Shown piece by piece: positions 36,527 to 47,000 of a stretch of DNA of 64,000 bases. Source of the DNA: Luminiphilus sp. (GTDB taxonomy: Bacteria > Pseudomonadota > Gammaproteobacteria > Pseudomonadales > Halieaceae); the NCBI GenBank assembly GCA_028117185.1, contig JAOHHD010000002.1:17890-81889 (forward strand), read 5' to 3'. Each line of letters begins with the position of its first letter. The stretch's first letter is position 1. The notes below the pieces were generated by a model, which did not search any database, was not told where the DNA came from, and was given only the letters and a program-made list of their open reading frames with translations. Both the position numbers and the translations under genes were made by a program.

Positions 36527-37949
36527 GCCGACAACACCCGCGCCCTCGATGGGTCGGATCCAGCACATCTTCATGGTGGGTATTGGCGGTGCCGGTATGA
36601 GCGGCATAGCAGAGGTCCTCAAGGGTCTTGGTTACACGGTTTCAGGATCTGACTTATCGGAAAGTATCGCCATTATGCGATTGCGCTCGTTGGGTATTAA
36701 TGTGTTTATAGGTCACCAAGCTGAACACATTCAACAAGCCGATGTGTTGGTAGTGTCTGCGGCGATTTCGGAGGATAACCCCGAGAGTATCGCGGCGAAA
36801 AAGGCACGAATTCCAGTGGTGCCTCGCGCGGAAATGTTAGCTGAGTTAATGCGCTATCGCTTCGGTATTGCGGTAGCCGGCACACATGGCAAGACCACAA
36901 CAACAAGCTTGATCGCTTCTATTCTTGATGAGGCAGGGGTAGACCCGACCTTTGTTATTGGTGGCTTGCTCAATAAAACGGGAAGCAATGCCGCCTTGGG
37001 TGAGGGAAGTTACTGGGTAGTCGAAGCCGACGAGAGTGACGCCTCTTTTTTACACCTGCAGCCGATGATGGCGCTGGTCACCAATATCGAAGCGGACCAC
37101 ATGGATCACTATGAGGGTGATCTAGCGCGCTATTTCCAAGCGTTTGATGGCTTCCTGCACAACTTACCTTTCTATGGTTCCGCCGTGATGTGTCTCGATG
37201 ACCGCGGTGTTCAGGATCTGCTACCTGATCTGACGCGAAGGGTTGTGACTTATGGGCAACACCCAGACGCTGATTATCGATTGGAAAATTATCGTGCAGA
37301 TGGACTGCGCAGTCATTTTGATCTGATTCGACCCGATGGCGCTGAACCTTTGATGCTGACGGTTGGTATGCCCGGACTTCATAACGTCCAGAATGCGGCT
37401 GGCGCTGCGGCACTGTGCTCTGAGCTCAATATTGCTGATCAGGCTATTGCAGTTGGACTATCGGAGTTCAGTGGTGTTGGGCGCCGCTTTTCTGATTTGG
37501 GTGATGTGATGTGGTCAGCTGGTTCAGCACGACTGATTGACGATTATGGACACCATCCGACTGAACTCGCGGTGACGTTAAAGGCAGTTCGCGATGCTTT
37601 CTCAGGTCGGCGACTTGTCATGGTGTACCAACCCCATCGTTATACCCGGACACGCGATCATTTTGATGAGTTCGTCTCGGTATTAAGCGAGGGTCAACAA
37701 CTCGTTTTACTCGATGTGTATTCAGCGGGTGAGCCGTTTATCGAAGGTGCTGACTCTGTCAGCTTGGCTAATGCTATCCGCACGGCTGGCGCAATAGACC
37801 CTATCGTCGTCTCAGATCAGGCACGACTAGCGACGACCTTGATTGATGTACTGCAAGATCAAGATGTTTTGTTGATGCAGGGTGCTGGCGATATAGGTCG
37901 GCTTGCGGCAACGCTCGCACAGGCCGAAACACTCGAGGTGTTGTCATGA
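36513..37949 (+). CDS. murC: UDP-MurNAc:L-alanine ligase MurC
   Basis: MurC adds L-alanine to UDP-MurNAc. The 478-residue protein has the UDP-binding loop HIFMVGIGGAGMSGIAEVL in its first 40 residues, the ATP loop GTHGKTTTTSL, EADESDASFL, TNIEADHMDHY and the C-terminal DDYGHHPTELAVTLKAVR with VYQPHRYTRT. The start at 36513 lies within murG behind AGAGGTGG. It overlaps ddl by 4 bases. Confidence 0.97.
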   Translation: MQMIEPTTPAPSMGRIQHIFMVGIGGAGMSGIAEVLKGLGYTVSGSDLSESIAIMRLRSLGINVFIGHQAEHIQQADVLVVSAAISEDNPESIAAKKARIPVVPRAEMLAELMRYRFGIAVAGTHGKTTTTSLIASILDEAGVDPTFVIGGLLNKTGSNAALGEGSYWVVEADESDASFLHLQPMMALVTNIEADHMDHYEGDLARYFQAFDGFLHNLPFYGSAVMCLDDRGVQDLLPDLTRRVVTYGQHPDADYRLENYRADGLRSHFDLIRPDGAEPLMLTVGMPGLHNVQNAAGAAALCSELNIADQAIAVGLSEFSGVGRRFSDLGDVMWSAGSARLIDDYGHHPTELAVTLKAVRDAFSGRRLVMVYQPHRYTRTRDHFDEFVSVLSEGQQLVLLDVYSAGEPFIEGADSVSLANAIRTAGAIDPIVVSDQARLATTLIDVLQDQDVLLMQGAGDIGRLAATLAQAETLEVLS

Positions 37950-38878
37950 ATCAGGCGTTGATTGATGGCAAAACAGTTGCGGTGCTCTTGGGCGGTACTT
38001 CGGCAGAGCGAACGATTTCGCTGGAGAGCGGCAATAATATTGTGCGCGCCTTGGAGGAGACCGGGGTACACGTTGTGCCAATCGATCCCGCTGAGGCGGG
38101 TTGGATGGCGCGGTTAAATGAGGTCTCGTTTGTCTTCAATTTGCTGCATGGGCCAGGCGGTGAGGACGGCACTATCCAAGGTCTCTTAGACCTCATGCAA
38201 TTACCCTACAGCGGGTCCGGCGTTTTGGGCTCTGCGCTCTCAATGGACAAGATACGGACCAAGGTGCTTTGGCAAGGCGCCGGTTTTCCTACCCCTGATT
38301 TCCGAGTGCTCGAGGCGAATAGCGATTGGGATGCCGTCGTTGCTGATTTGGGCACCGTGTTTGTGAAGCCGTCTTTAGAGGGCTCCTCGCTGGGGATGGC
38401 CAAGGCAAGTACGGGCAAAGAACTTCAGGACGCGTATCGGCATGCGGTGACCTATGGTACCGATGTGCTGGCTGAGCAATTTATCGAGGGCTCCGAATAC
38501 ACCATTTCAATACTCGGAGACCGCACCCTACCCAGCATCCGTATCGAGGTCCCAGGTGATTTTTACGACTTTGAGGCGAAGTACCGCTCTGATGAGACGC
38601 AATTTTTCTGTCCCTCCGGTTTAGATGATCAGGATGAGGCGGCGCTCGCGCAGTTAGCGTCGTCCGCGTTTCACGCGTTGGGTTGCGAGGTCTGGGGGCG
38701 GGTCGATGTTATTCGTGATCAGTTGGGAGCCTGGCATTTGCTAGAGGTGAACACCGTTCCCGGTATGACATCGCATAGCCTGGTGCCCTTATCTGCCAAG
38801 GCCGCAGGACTCTCCCTAGCAGATCTGTTAGCGCGTATTTATACAGACAGTATGGGGGTAAGACATGCGCAAGGCTGA
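37946..38878 (+). CDS. ddlB: D-alanine:D-alanine ligase
   Basis: Ddl joins two D-alanines for MurF. The 310-residue ATP-grasp protein has VAVLLGGTSAERTISLESG near the N-terminus, LHGPGGEDGTIQGLLDL, LPYSGSGVLGSALSMDK, VKPSLEGSSLGM and the metal and substrate site EVNTVPGMTSHSLVPLSA. The tyrosine in the LPYSGSG region fits a D-Ala-D-Ala rather than D-lactate product. It overlaps ftsQ by 14 bases. Confidence 0.96.
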   Translation: MNQALIDGKTVAVLLGGTSAERTISLESGNNIVRALEETGVHVVPIDPAEAGWMARLNEVSFVFNLLHGPGGEDGTIQGLLDLMQLPYSGSGVLGSALSMDKIRTKVLWQGAGFPTPDFRVLEANSDWDAVVADLGTVFVKPSLEGSSLGMAKASTGKELQDAYRHAVTYGTDVLAEQFIEGSEYTISILGDRTLPSIRIEVPGDFYDFEAKYRSDETQFFCPSGLDDQDEAALAQLASSAFHALGCEVWGRVDVIRDQLGAWHLLEVNTVPGMTSHSLVPLSAKAAGLSLADLLARIYTDSMGVRHAQG

Positions 38879-39659
38879 CCCTTTGATAGCTGACTCCAGA
38901 ACGCCCGCTGTGTCGGCGACTAAGGCGGTATCGACGCTGAGGCGTTGGTGCAATCGGCTGGTGCTGGGTTGCGCGCTGACCCTGCTAGGTGTCGGGCTTT
39001 ATCAAGGTGTGACGGCGTTGGCGGCGAAGCAGGTTAAGACGCTAACGGTCCGTGGCGACGTCCATCATATTGATACGGATGTGATTCAGGCACGCTTAAC
39101 GCCACGGATTACTGATGGCTTTATGGCGGCAGATCTGCGCGATTTACGAGATGAGTTGGAGTCGTTGCCTTGGATTTATAAGGTCAATACGCGCCGACGG
39201 TGGCCCGCAGAGATCGAGGTGGTGCTGGTCGAACAGCGGCCACTGGCGCGCTGGGGCGATACCGGTTACCTCAATCATCAGGGCCATTTTTTTGCTGCGA
39301 CGCAGGATGGTCAGTATGAGCATCTGCCATTACTCAGTGGTCCAGAGGGCGCCGAGGGGACTTTGACAAGACGTTACCAAATGCTGGCATCGCAGCTTGA
39401 AACAGAGGGTCTCACAATCGATGAACTGTCTATTGATGCATTAGGACAACTGTCACTGAAGTTGATGAATGGCGTGCAACTTGCATTAGGAGCGAACGAC
39501 CTGTTGCGACGGGTTACCCGTTTTAAACAGTTGTGGAGCGATAAGTTATCAACTCAGACGGTCGAAAAGATCGATCTGCGCTACGAGCATGGTGCTGCGG
39601 TGACATTCGGTCACTCGGCACTGGCAATGCAGCCACTACGAAGTAGGGGAGAGGGATGA
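38865..39659 (+). CDS. ftsQ: Cell division protein FtsQ
   Basis: FtsQ is the bitopic scaffold of the FtsQLB divisome complex. The 264-residue protein has a cytoplasmic tail, one membrane helix (LVLGCALTLLGVGLYQGVTAL, in part; about residues 32-50), a POTRA domain starting KTLTVRGDVHHIDTDVIQARL and the FtsQ domain with LPWIYKVNTRRRWPAEIEVVL. It overlaps ftsA by 4 bases. Confidence 0.94.
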   Translation: MRKADPLIADSRTPAVSATKAVSTLRRWCNRLVLGCALTLLGVGLYQGVTALAAKQVKTLTVRGDVHHIDTDVIQARLTPRITDGFMAADLRDLRDELESLPWIYKVNTRRRWPAEIEVVLVEQRPLARWGDTGYLNHQGHFFAATQDGQYEHLPLLSGPEGAEGTLTRRYQMLASQLETEGLTIDELSIDALGQLSLKLMNGVQLALGANDLLRRVTRFKQLWSDKLSTQTVEKIDLRYEHGAAVTFGHSALAMQPLRSRGEG

Positions 39660-40897
39660 TGGCCAATGACGACGGCAAACATATGATTGTAGGTCTTGAT
39701 ATCGGTACATCCAAAGTGGTCGCAGTGGTGGGAGAGATCGACCCTGACGGCGGCATCGAAGTAGTGGGTATCGGCTCCCATCCCTCCCGCGGGATGAAAA
39801 AGGGCGTGGTGGTCAATATCGAATCTACGGTGAACGCTATCCAGCGGGCGGTGGAAGAGGCCGAGCTCATGGCGGGATGCCAAATTCACTCCGTGTACGT
39901 CGGTATTGCAGGCAGCCACATTCGTTCTGTGAATTCGCATGGGATCGTTGCGATACGCGATCAAGAGGTATTTCAGCAAGATATTGATCGGGTGATTGAC
40001 GCGGCTCAAGCGGTCGCCATTCCGGCTGATCAGAAAATTCTCCACGTTCTTCCTCAAGAATATGTCATTGATAATCAGTCAGGAATTCGTGAACCCCTCG
40101 GTATGTCTGGCGTGCGCCTTGAGGCCAAGGTGCACTTAGTGACTTGCGCCGTTAACGCCTCTCAGAATATTGAAAAATGCGTAGAGCGCTGTGGCTTATC
40201 GGTGGATGGGGTCATCCTCGAACAATTGGCATCGAGCTACTCGGTCATCACTGAGGACGAGCGTGATTTAGGGGTGTGCCTGGTTGATATCGGCGGCGGA
40301 ACCTCGGATATCGCTATTTTCACCGATGGCTCGATACGACACACCGGCGTGATTCCAATCGCAGGTGATCAGGTGACTAACGATATTGCGATGGCACTTC
40401 GGACCCCCACTCAGCACGCCGAAGAAATCAAGATCCGCTACGCCTGTGCGCTACCTCAGCTAGCGGGCGCTGAAGAGACGATCAAAGTGCCTAGCGTGGG
40501 AGACCGCCCACCGCGAGATTTATCACGACAATCGCTGGCTGAGGTCGTTGAGCCGCGTTACGACGAGCTATTTACGCTCATTCAGTCTGAGCTGCGTCGC
40601 TCTGGCTATGAAGAATTGATTCCTGCAGGCGTGGTGCTCACGGGCGGCACTTCCAAGATGGAGGGCGCAGTGGATCTGGCGGAAGAAATTTTTCATATGC
40701 CGGTCAGGTTGGGTGCACCGCAATACGCAAGGGGACTACACGACATTATCCGAAATCCGATTTATGCCACTGCAGTGGGCTTGCTCCTTTATGGAGCAGA
40801 GGAGGTCCGTAGCGGGATTCGGGAGCGTCAGGAATTGGCATTACAAAACGTGAGCTTTGCCGGGCGGGTGAAGGAATGGTTCGCTCGGCATTTTTAA
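39656..40897 (+). CDS. ftsA: Cell division protein FtsA
   Basis: FtsA is the actin-like protein that anchors FtsZ filaments to the membrane. The 413-residue product has phosphate loop 1 VGLDIGTSKVVAVVGE, the 1C subdomain (VVNIESTVNAIQRAVEEAE), phosphate loop 2 VDIGGGTSDIAIF, adenosine motif LTGGTSKMEG and the C-terminal amphipathic membrane-targeting helix VKEWFARHF. Two in-frame ATG codons (39656, 39659) are possible starts. A 63-base gap separates it from ftsZ. Confidence 0.97.
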   Translation: MMANDDGKHMIVGLDIGTSKVVAVVGEIDPDGGIEVVGIGSHPSRGMKKGVVVNIESTVNAIQRAVEEAELMAGCQIHSVYVGIAGSHIRSVNSHGIVAIRDQEVFQQDIDRVIDAAQAVAIPADQKILHVLPQEYVIDNQSGIREPLGMSGVRLEAKVHLVTCAVNASQNIEKCVERCGLSVDGVILEQLASSYSVITEDERDLGVCLVDIGGGTSDIAIFTDGSIRHTGVIPIAGDQVTNDIAMALRTPTQHAEEIKIRYACALPQLAGAEETIKVPSVGDRPPRDLSRQSLAEVVEPRYDELFTLIQSELRRSGYEELIPAGVVLTGGTSKMEGAVDLAEEIFHMPVRLGAPQYARGLHDIIRNPIYATAVGLLLYGAEEVRSGIRERQELALQNVSFAGRVKEWFARHF

Positions 40898-40960
40898 AAA
40901 GTAAAAAGGGTTTAGCGGGGCTCTGCAGTCTGGGGTCTTTTTAAAAACGGGGAGAAAACG

Positions 40961-42127
40961 ATGTTTGAACTAGTAGATAGTGCACCTCAAAGTGCCGTTA
41001 TCAAAGTGATTGGTGTGGGCGGCGGCGGCGGTAACGCGGTTCGTCACATGATCGATCACAATGTTGACGGTGTGGACTTCATTTGTGCCAATACAGACGC
41101 GCAGGCGCTCTCTGATATTAGCTCCAAAACGGTGCTTCAGTTGGGCGCGAGTATCACAAAGGGACTCGGTGCGGGCGCAAACCCAGAAGTGGGTCGAGCT
41201 GCGGCACTCGAAGATCGAGATCGAATCGCCGATGCGCTACATGGCACTGATATGGTGTTTGTGACTGCCGGTATGGGTGGTGGCACCGGCACAGGCGCCG
41301 CACCGATCGTTGCTGAAGTAGCGCGTGAGCTGGGTATTCTTACCGTGGCAGTCGTAACGCGACCCTTCAGTTTCGAGGGTAAAAAGCGCGTGAACACCGC
41401 TGAGGATGGGCTCAAAGAGATCGCACAACATTGCGATTCTCTGATTACGATCCCTAACGAAAAGCTACTTGAGGTACTGGGTAAAAACACCTCGCTGCTG
41501 GATGCTTTTAAAGAAGCAAACGACGTGCTGCTCGGTGCGGTGCAGGGCATTGCTGATCTTATTATTCGGCCCGGCTTGGTTAACGTTGACTTCGCAGACG
41601 TCCGGACGGTGATGTCAGAAATGGGTGCGGCGATGATGGGTACAGGCACTGCCAGTGGTGAGGATCGTGCTCGAGAAGCCGCCGAGCGCGCCATCAATAG
41701 TCCGTTACTGGACGATATCGATTTGAGTGGTGCGCGGGGCATTCTTGTGAATATCACTGCTGGGTTAGATCTCTCACTGGGTGAGTTCTCTGAGGTCGGC
41801 GCGACAATCGAGGATATCGCTTCTGAGGACGCTACCGTAGTGGTCGGAACGGTTATCGACCCAGAGATGACGGATACCTTAAAAGTGACCGTAGTGGCGA
41901 CGGGCCTGCGTGGTGCCGAGGCGCGCCCCGCACTGACGGCGGTGGATACCAGCGCCGCTAAGCGTCCATCTCGCGTGGGTGCGGACTACGACGACTATGA
42001 TCTACCTCCCGGCAAGCGTCAGCGCGTCGGCGCAATGAGTGACGGTCAGACTGCATTGAAAATGGATGAGGGTCTGGATGAGCAGTTATTCGATGTGCCC
42101 GCGTTTCTGCGTCGTCAGGCGGATTGA
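40961..42127 (+). CDS. ftsZ: Cell division GTPase FtsZ
   Basis: FtsZ is the tubulin homologue that forms the Z-ring. The 388-residue protein has VIGVGGGGGNAVRHMI, the GTP signature GMGGGTGTGAAPIVAEVA (about residues 104-121), the T7 loop region NVDFADVRTVM and the C-terminal peptide DVPAFLRRQAD that binds FtsA and ZipA. It has its own ribosome site (GGGGAG) and ends the dcw cluster. Confidence 0.99.
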   Translation: MFELVDSAPQSAVIKVIGVGGGGGNAVRHMIDHNVDGVDFICANTDAQALSDISSKTVLQLGASITKGLGAGANPEVGRAAALEDRDRIADALHGTDMVFVTAGMGGGTGTGAAPIVAEVARELGILTVAVVTRPFSFEGKKRVNTAEDGLKEIAQHCDSLITIPNEKLLEVLGKNTSLLDAFKEANDVLLGAVQGIADLIIRPGLVNVDFADVRTVMSEMGAAMMGTGTASGEDRAREAAERAINSPLLDDIDLSGARGILVNITAGLDLSLGEFSEVGATIEDIASEDATVVVGTVIDPEMTDTLKVTVVATGLRGAEARPALTAVDTSAAKRPSRVGADYDDYDLPPGKRQRVGAMSDGQTALKMDEGLDEQLFDVPAFLRRQAD

Positions 42128-42148
42128 CTGGAGGTAATCGTCTGTAAA

Positions 42149-42175
42149 GCCCTGATGAATGTGAATAATCAGGGC
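42149..42175 (+). other. Stem-loop between ftsZ and lpxC
   Basis: GCCCTGAT (42149-42156) pairs perfectly with ATCAGGGC (42168-42175) across an 11-base loop, 21 bases after the ftsZ stop. There is no T-run after it, so it may be a partial terminator or an mRNA 3'-end stabiliser separating ftsZ from lpxC expression. Confidence 0.5.
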
Positions 42176-42239
42176 GTGAGGGCTGGATTGCATTAACGTG
42201 CCCTAGTAAGGTTTTCCTCTCTAGATCAGGGGAATCGCC

Positions 42240-43157
42240 ATGCGTTGGCAAAGAACCTTACAAGAGTCGATAAAGTCGACGGGCGTGGGCCTGCATTCTG
42301 GTGACAAGGTGTCGATGACACTGAGTCCGGCACCGGTCGATACAGGTGTTGTGTTTCGCCGCACTGATTTAACCCCAGCCCGGGAAATCCCCGCCCGGGC
42401 CGATTGGGTTGATCAAACGGATCTGTCGACGAGCCTTGGTACCGATGATGCCCGGGTCACGACCGTAGAGCACCTGCTCTCTGCGCTGTGTGGCCTGGGT
42501 ATCGACAATGTTTATATCGATCTAGATGCCCCCGAAGTCCCTATTATGGATGGCTCAGCGGGCCCCTTTGTTTACTTACTGCAGACAGCGGGCATCTGTG
42601 AGCAGTCAGCCGCAAAGCGATTTATTCGTGTGACTGAGAGCATTACCGTGAGCGACGGTGAGAAAACCGTGTCGTTGCATCCTTACGAGGGTTTTAAACT
42701 CAGTTTTGCCATTGATTTTGATCATCCTGTTTTCCGTGAGCAGACCGGGCGGGTTACTGTCGATATGAACACCGAGGCGTTCGTGCGAGAAATCAGTCGT
42801 GCGAGGACCTTCGGGTTCGTGCACGAATTCGAATACATGCGATCTCGGGGCTTGGCCCGGGGTGGGAGCGTTGACAATGCGATCGTGATCGACGATTTCC
42901 ATATCCTCAACGAAGGCGGTTTGCGATATGAAGATGAATTTGTAAAGCATAAGATATTGGATGCCATGGGGGATTTATATCTCGCCGGTCATCAGTTAAT
43001 CGCAGAGTACGATGGCTTTAAATCTGGTCATGCGATGAATAATCAACTGGTTCGTGCATTGTTGGCGCAACAAGAGAGTTGGGAGTGGGCCATCTTTGAG
43101 AACGCGAGCCAATCGCCCCTAGATTGGCCACTACCACACAATTTACAGCTGGTTTAA
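42240..43157 (+). CDS. lpxC: UDP-3-O-acyl-N-acetylglucosamine deacetylase LpxC
   Basis: LpxC is the zinc deacetylase that commits to lipid A synthesis. The 305-residue protein has [14 protein letters not shown] near the N-terminus, the first zinc histidine in [17 protein letters not shown] (about residue 79), and [15 protein letters not shown] with the second zinc histidine and aspartate. The catalytic histidine lies in [14 protein letters not shown]. It follows ftsZ, as in E. coli and Pseudomonas. Confidence 0.98.
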   Translation: MRWQRTLQESIKSTGVGLHSGDKVSMTLSPAPVDTGVVFRRTDLTPAREIPARADWVDQTDLSTSLGTDDARVTTVEHLLSALCGLGIDNVYIDLDAPEVPIMDGSAGPFVYLLQTAGICEQSAAKRFIRVTESITVSDGEKTVSLHPYEGFKLSFAIDFDHPVFREQTGRVTVDMNTEAFVREISRARTFGFVHEFEYMRSRGLARGGSVDNAIVIDDFHILNEGGLRYEDEFVKHKILDAMGDLYLAGHQLIAEYDGFKSGHAMNNQLVRALLAQQESWEWAIFENASQSPLDWPLPHNLQLV

Positions 43158-43180
43158 GTGCAATTTAGACGCTTTGGGAT

Positions 43181-43216
43181 GCCGTTCAATGGTTTCACTT
43201 GAACCTTGAAAATGGC
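43181..43216 (+). other. Imperfect stem-loop after lpxC
   Basis: GCC at 43181 and GGC ending near 43216 enclose TTCAATGGTT paired with AACCTTGAA (one bulged T) around a TCACTTG loop. It lies 23 bases after the lpxC stop and lacks a T-run. It may mark the end of the lpxC transcript or be a leader structure of the next gene. Confidence 0.35.
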
Positions 43217-43248
43217 ATAGTTTCGACCCCGTATTGCGATAAACGATC

Positions 43249-44178
43249 TTGAAGTTAATTTTCCTCAACCGCCATGCCGCATCGCGTACCCTAGAATTGG
43301 GTAGGTGGTCATGGTTGCTGCTGTCTGCCTGTGTCATCGGCGTCCCTCTGGGACTGGTCGCGGCGACTTATCAGCTCGGATTCGATGGCGGTGTGCGATC
43401 AGAACAGGCGTCTCGTATCTCAATGCGCGAGCAGCAAGCCACTCAGCGAGCAGAAGCACTGGCGCAACTGAGTGTTGAGGCACAATCGCGGCTGACCGCC
43501 ATGACCCGTCGTCTCGCGACGTTACAGACACAGATGACGCGCCTTGACGCCCTTGGCCACCATCTCACCGAACTGGCGGGGCTCGAGTTGGGCGAGTTCG
43601 ATTTCTCCGGGCCACCGGCATTGGGTGGGCCCTCGGTGCCATTGCAGGCCGACAGCGAACCCACTGTCTTCGAGATCAACACGCAGTACGATGCACTGGA
43701 GAATTTTTTTGCCGGCAGGGAAGTGCAGTTTGAGGTGCTGGCCGGTTTGTTGTCCTCCGAGCAACTGCGAACGGAATCCACTCCCGCTGGCAGACCAATA
43801 CGATCGGGGTGGCAATCCTCATCATTTGGGAATCGTATTGATCCGATATCGGGTAAGCGCGCTTGGCACACGGGCGCTGACTTTGCCGGCCGCGAAGGGT
43901 CCGACATTCTTGCTGTTGCCAGTGGCGTCGTCAGTTGGAGTGGCGTGAAAGCTGGTTATGGCACGATGATCGAGGTCGCTCATGGCGATGGTTTGAGTAC
44001 CCGCTATGCACACAACCAAGAAAATCTGGTCGAATTAGGTGACCTTGTCCGCCGCGGTGATGTCATTGCCTTAATGGGTAGTTCTGGCCGGTCGACCGGA
44101 CCCCATGTCCACTTTGAGGTCTTCAAGCACGGAAGAGCGGTAGATCCGGCGTCTTATGTCCGAAGGACTCACCGCTAA
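43249..44178 (+). CDS. M23-family (LytM) peptidoglycan endopeptidase
   Basis: This 309-residue protein is probably a membrane-anchored murein endopeptidase or a regulator of amidases. It has an N-terminal anchor (LLLSACVIGVPLGLVAATYQL, in part), a coiled-coil (about residues 60-105) and a C-terminal LytM domain with metal ligands in HTGADFAG and HVHFEVFKHG, both intact, so it may be catalytically active. The start is TTG with no clear ribosome site. Its place between lpxC and secA corresponds to the M23 gene at that site in Pseudomonas. Confidence 0.9.
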   Translation: MKLIFLNRHAASRTLELGRWSWLLLSACVIGVPLGLVAATYQLGFDGGVRSEQASRISMREQQATQRAEALAQLSVEAQSRLTAMTRRLATLQTQMTRLDALGHHLTELAGLELGEFDFSGPPALGGPSVPLQADSEPTVFEINTQYDALENFFAGREVQFEVLAGLLSSEQLRTESTPAGRPIRSGWQSSSFGNRIDPISGKRAWHTGADFAGREGSDILAVASGVVSWSGVKAGYGTMIEVAHGDGLSTRYAHNQENLVELGDLVRRGDVIALMGSSGRSTGPHVHFEVFKHGRAVDPASYVRRTHR

Positions 44179-44248
44179 GTCAGCCGTTCTCAGGCTTTGA
44201 CGAGCCGCTTCTTCGTGTTTTTCCTTTTGACCGACCAGTGAGACTGCC

Positions 44249-46963
44249 ATGCTGATCTCTACCATTAAAAAAATATTCGGTACCCGCAATGACCGGGAGC
44301 TGAAGCGTTTGAGTAAAGTTGTCGCCCGCATAAATAGCCTCGAGGAGGCGATGCAGGCGCTCGATGATGACAGCTTGCGAGCAAAAACCGCTGAATTTCG
44401 CACCCGGCTTGGCGCGGGTGAAACGCTCGATCAACTGTTACCTGAGGTGTTCGCAGTGGTGCGCGAGGCGGGTGTGCGTGCATTAAATATGCGGCATTTC
44501 GACGTGCAGTTAATCGGCGGCATGACACTCCATGCGGGGAAAATCGCCGAAATGCGCACGGGAGAGGGTAAAACACTCGTTGCCACGCTGCCGGCGTATC
44601 TCAATGCGCTGCCTAATCACAGTGTGCATTTGGTCACCGTAAACGACTACCTCGCTCAGCGAGATGCTAGTTGGATGAGCCCACTCTATGAGTTTTTGGG
44701 TTTAACGGTGGGGGTAGTGCGTTCGGGTCAAACACCGGAAGAAAAGCGTGCGGCTTATGCTTGTGATGTGGTGTATGGCACCAATAACGAATTTGGCTTC
44801 GATTATCTGCGGGACAACATGGCCTTTAGTCGGTCTGACAAAAATCAGGGTGCGCTCGCGTTTGCCATTGTCGATGAGGTGGATTCGATTTTGATCGATG
44901 AGGCGCGCACGCCGCTGATTATTTCGGGCGCGGTGGAGGATAGCTCAGCACTCTACAAAGCGATTAATCAGTTGATTCCCAAACTGACACCCGAATTAGA
45001 AGAACAAGAGGGTGATTTCACGGTCGATGAGAAACAACGCAGTATCGAGTTGACCGAGGCAGGACACGAAAAAGTCGAAGCGATGTTGATTGAGACTGGG
45101 CTTCTAGAGGGAGATGACTCGCTTTACGCGCCGACTAACCTGGGGCTTTTACATCACGTTCACTCTGGCTTGCGTGCACACGTTCTGTTTCAGCGCGATG
45201 TGGAATACATTGTGCAAGAGGGACAGGTGGTTCTCATCGATGAGCACACGGGCCGAACCATGGCAGGTCGACGGTTATCGGAGGGATTACACCAAGCGAT
45301 TGAAGCAAAGGAGGGGGTGAAGATTCAAAGTGAGAGCCAAACTCTCGCGTCCACCACTTTCCAGAATTTTTTTCGACTCTACGACAAACTGTCGGGGATG
45401 ACGGGTACTGCCGATACAGAGGCTTTTGAGTTCCAACAGATTTATGGCCTCGATTGTGTGGTGATTCCAACCAATGTCCCGATGCTTCGAGATGATCTAA
45501 ACGATTTGGTCTATCTGACCCGCGACGAAAAATTCGAAGCGATCATAGAGGATGTGCAGTCGTGTATTGACTCGGGAGCACCGGTACTGGTGGGTACTGC
45601 ATCGGTGGAAACATCCGAGGAATTATCGGAGGCGTTTAAGCACAAAGACATTGCGCACAAAGTGCTGAATGCTAAGTACCACGAGCAGGAGGCTGAAATT
45701 ATCGCTCAGGCGGGTCGCCCCGGAATCGTGACGATTGCGACCAATATGGCCGGTCGTGGTACCGATATCGTACTGGGCGGTAACTTGGAAGCGGAGCTTG
45801 CTGCCAAGGGAGATGATCTTGACGACACTGTGCGTGCAGCGCTGACCGCGGAGTGGCAAGCGCGCCATGACGCAGTCATTGCTGCAGGTGGATTGCATAT
45901 CCTGGGTACCGAACGACACGAATCTCGTCGGATTGATAATCAGTTAAGAGGGCGGTCTGGTCGTCAGGGCGATCCGGGCGTGTCGCGCTTCTATCTTTCT
46001 TTAGAAGATAGCCTGATGAGAATCTTTGCGTCGGATCGCGTGAAAAGCTTCATGCAGGCGATGGGAATGGAGCGCGGGGAGGCGATTGAGCACCGAATGG
46101 TGAGTAATGCCATCGAAAAAGCGCAACGTAAGGTCGAGGGCCGCAACTTCGATATTCGTAAGCAATTACTGGAGTACGACGACGTTGCTAATGACCAGCG
46201 ACAGATTATTTACCGACAGCGGGATGAATTGTTATCAGACGACGAGATTGAAGAGACCATCTCTGCGATCCGCGCCGATGTCGTCAATGACGCTATTGAT
46301 GGATTTGTTCCGCCGATGAGTGTGGAGGAACAATGGGATATTCCGGGGCTTGAGAAACAGCTTGAGGGAGAATTCGGTGTGACACTGCCCGTTAGTCAGT
46401 GGCTCGAAGAGGATAACGCGCTGCACGAGGAGACGTTACGCGAGCGGATTTTAGGGGCGGTGCAGTCTGCTTACGATGAGAAGGCTCAAGGTATTGGCGC
46501 GGGAATGCGTCAGCTAGAAAAGCAGATCATGCTGCAAGTGCTGGACACATTGTGGAAAGAGCACCTGCAGGTGATGGATCAACTGCGGCAAGGAATACAC
46601 CTGCGCGCTTATGCCAATAAGAATCCGAAGCAGGAATACAAGCGAGAGTCGTTTGAGTTGTTTGAGCGTTTGTTACAGCGCCTTAAGTACGAAGTGATTC
46701 GCTTTTTGAGTCACGTGCAGGTGCAGCATGCGGACGACGCGGCGGCGGTTGAACAGCGTCGACGCGAGGAGGCGGCGAGGCAAAGTATGGCGTTTGAGCA
46801 TGCTGATGCGACTGCGGTGGCCCCTGAGCAATCTGCGGTACCGGCATCACAGGCTCCGCCTCAGCAGCCGGTGACGCGAATGCAACCTAAGGTCGGACGA
46901 AACGATCCTTGCCCTTGCGGTAGCGGGAAAAAGTACAAGCAATGCCACGGTGCCTTAACCTAA
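44249..46963 (+). CDS. secA: Preprotein translocase ATPase SecA
   Basis: SecA drives protein export through SecYEG. The 904-residue protein begins [20 protein letters not shown] and has Walker [21 protein letters not shown] (about residues 102-121), [15 protein letters not shown], the [19 protein letters not shown] block, [27 protein letters not shown] and the C-terminal zinc motif [14 protein letters not shown] that binds SecB and ribosomes. No secM-like leader is seen upstream. Confidence 0.99.
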   Translation: MLISTIKKIFGTRNDRELKRLSKVVARINSLEEAMQALDDDSLRAKTAEFRTRLGAGETLDQLLPEVFAVVREAGVRALNMRHFDVQLIGGMTLHAGKIAEMRTGEGKTLVATLPAYLNALPNHSVHLVTVNDYLAQRDASWMSPLYEFLGLTVGVVRSGQTPEEKRAAYACDVVYGTNNEFGFDYLRDNMAFSRSDKNQGALAFAIVDEVDSILIDEARTPLIISGAVEDSSALYKAINQLIPKLTPELEEQEGDFTVDEKQRSIELTEAGHEKVEAMLIETGLLEGDDSLYAPTNLGLLHHVHSGLRAHVLFQRDVEYIVQEGQVVLIDEHTGRTMAGRRLSEGLHQAIEAKEGVKIQSESQTLASTTFQNFFRLYDKLSGMTGTADTEAFEFQQIYGLDCVVIPTNVPMLRDDLNDLVYLTRDEKFEAIIEDVQSCIDSGAPVLVGTASVETSEELSEAFKHKDIAHKVLNAKYHEQEAEIIAQAGRPGIVTIATNMAGRGTDIVLGGNLEAELAAKGDDLDDTVRAALTAEWQARHDAVIAAGGLHILGTERHESRRIDNQLRGRSGRQGDPGVSRFYLSLEDSLMRIFASDRVKSFMQAMGMERGEAIEHRMVSNAIEKAQRKVEGRNFDIRKQLLEYDDVANDQRQIIYRQRDELLSDDEIEETISAIRADVVNDAIDGFVPPMSVEEQWDIPGLEKQLEGEFGVTLPVSQWLEEDNALHEETLRERILGAVQSAYDEKAQGIGAGMRQLEKQIMLQVLDTLWKEHLQVMDQLRQGIHLRAYANKNPKQEYKRESFELFERLLQRLKYEVIRFLSHVQVQHADDAAAVEQRRREEAARQSMAFEHADATAVAPEQSAVPASQAPPQQPVTRMQPKVGRNDPCPCGSGKKYKQCHGALT

Positions 46964-47000
46964 TGATGCCGCGTCCAACTGTTATCGGGGACAGTGAGAG

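Noticed and set aside
41137..41757. A 206-codon open frame on the minus strand within ftsZ.
   Set aside because: It is a shadow of the strongly conserved ftsZ coding sequence with biased composition and no recognisable domain.
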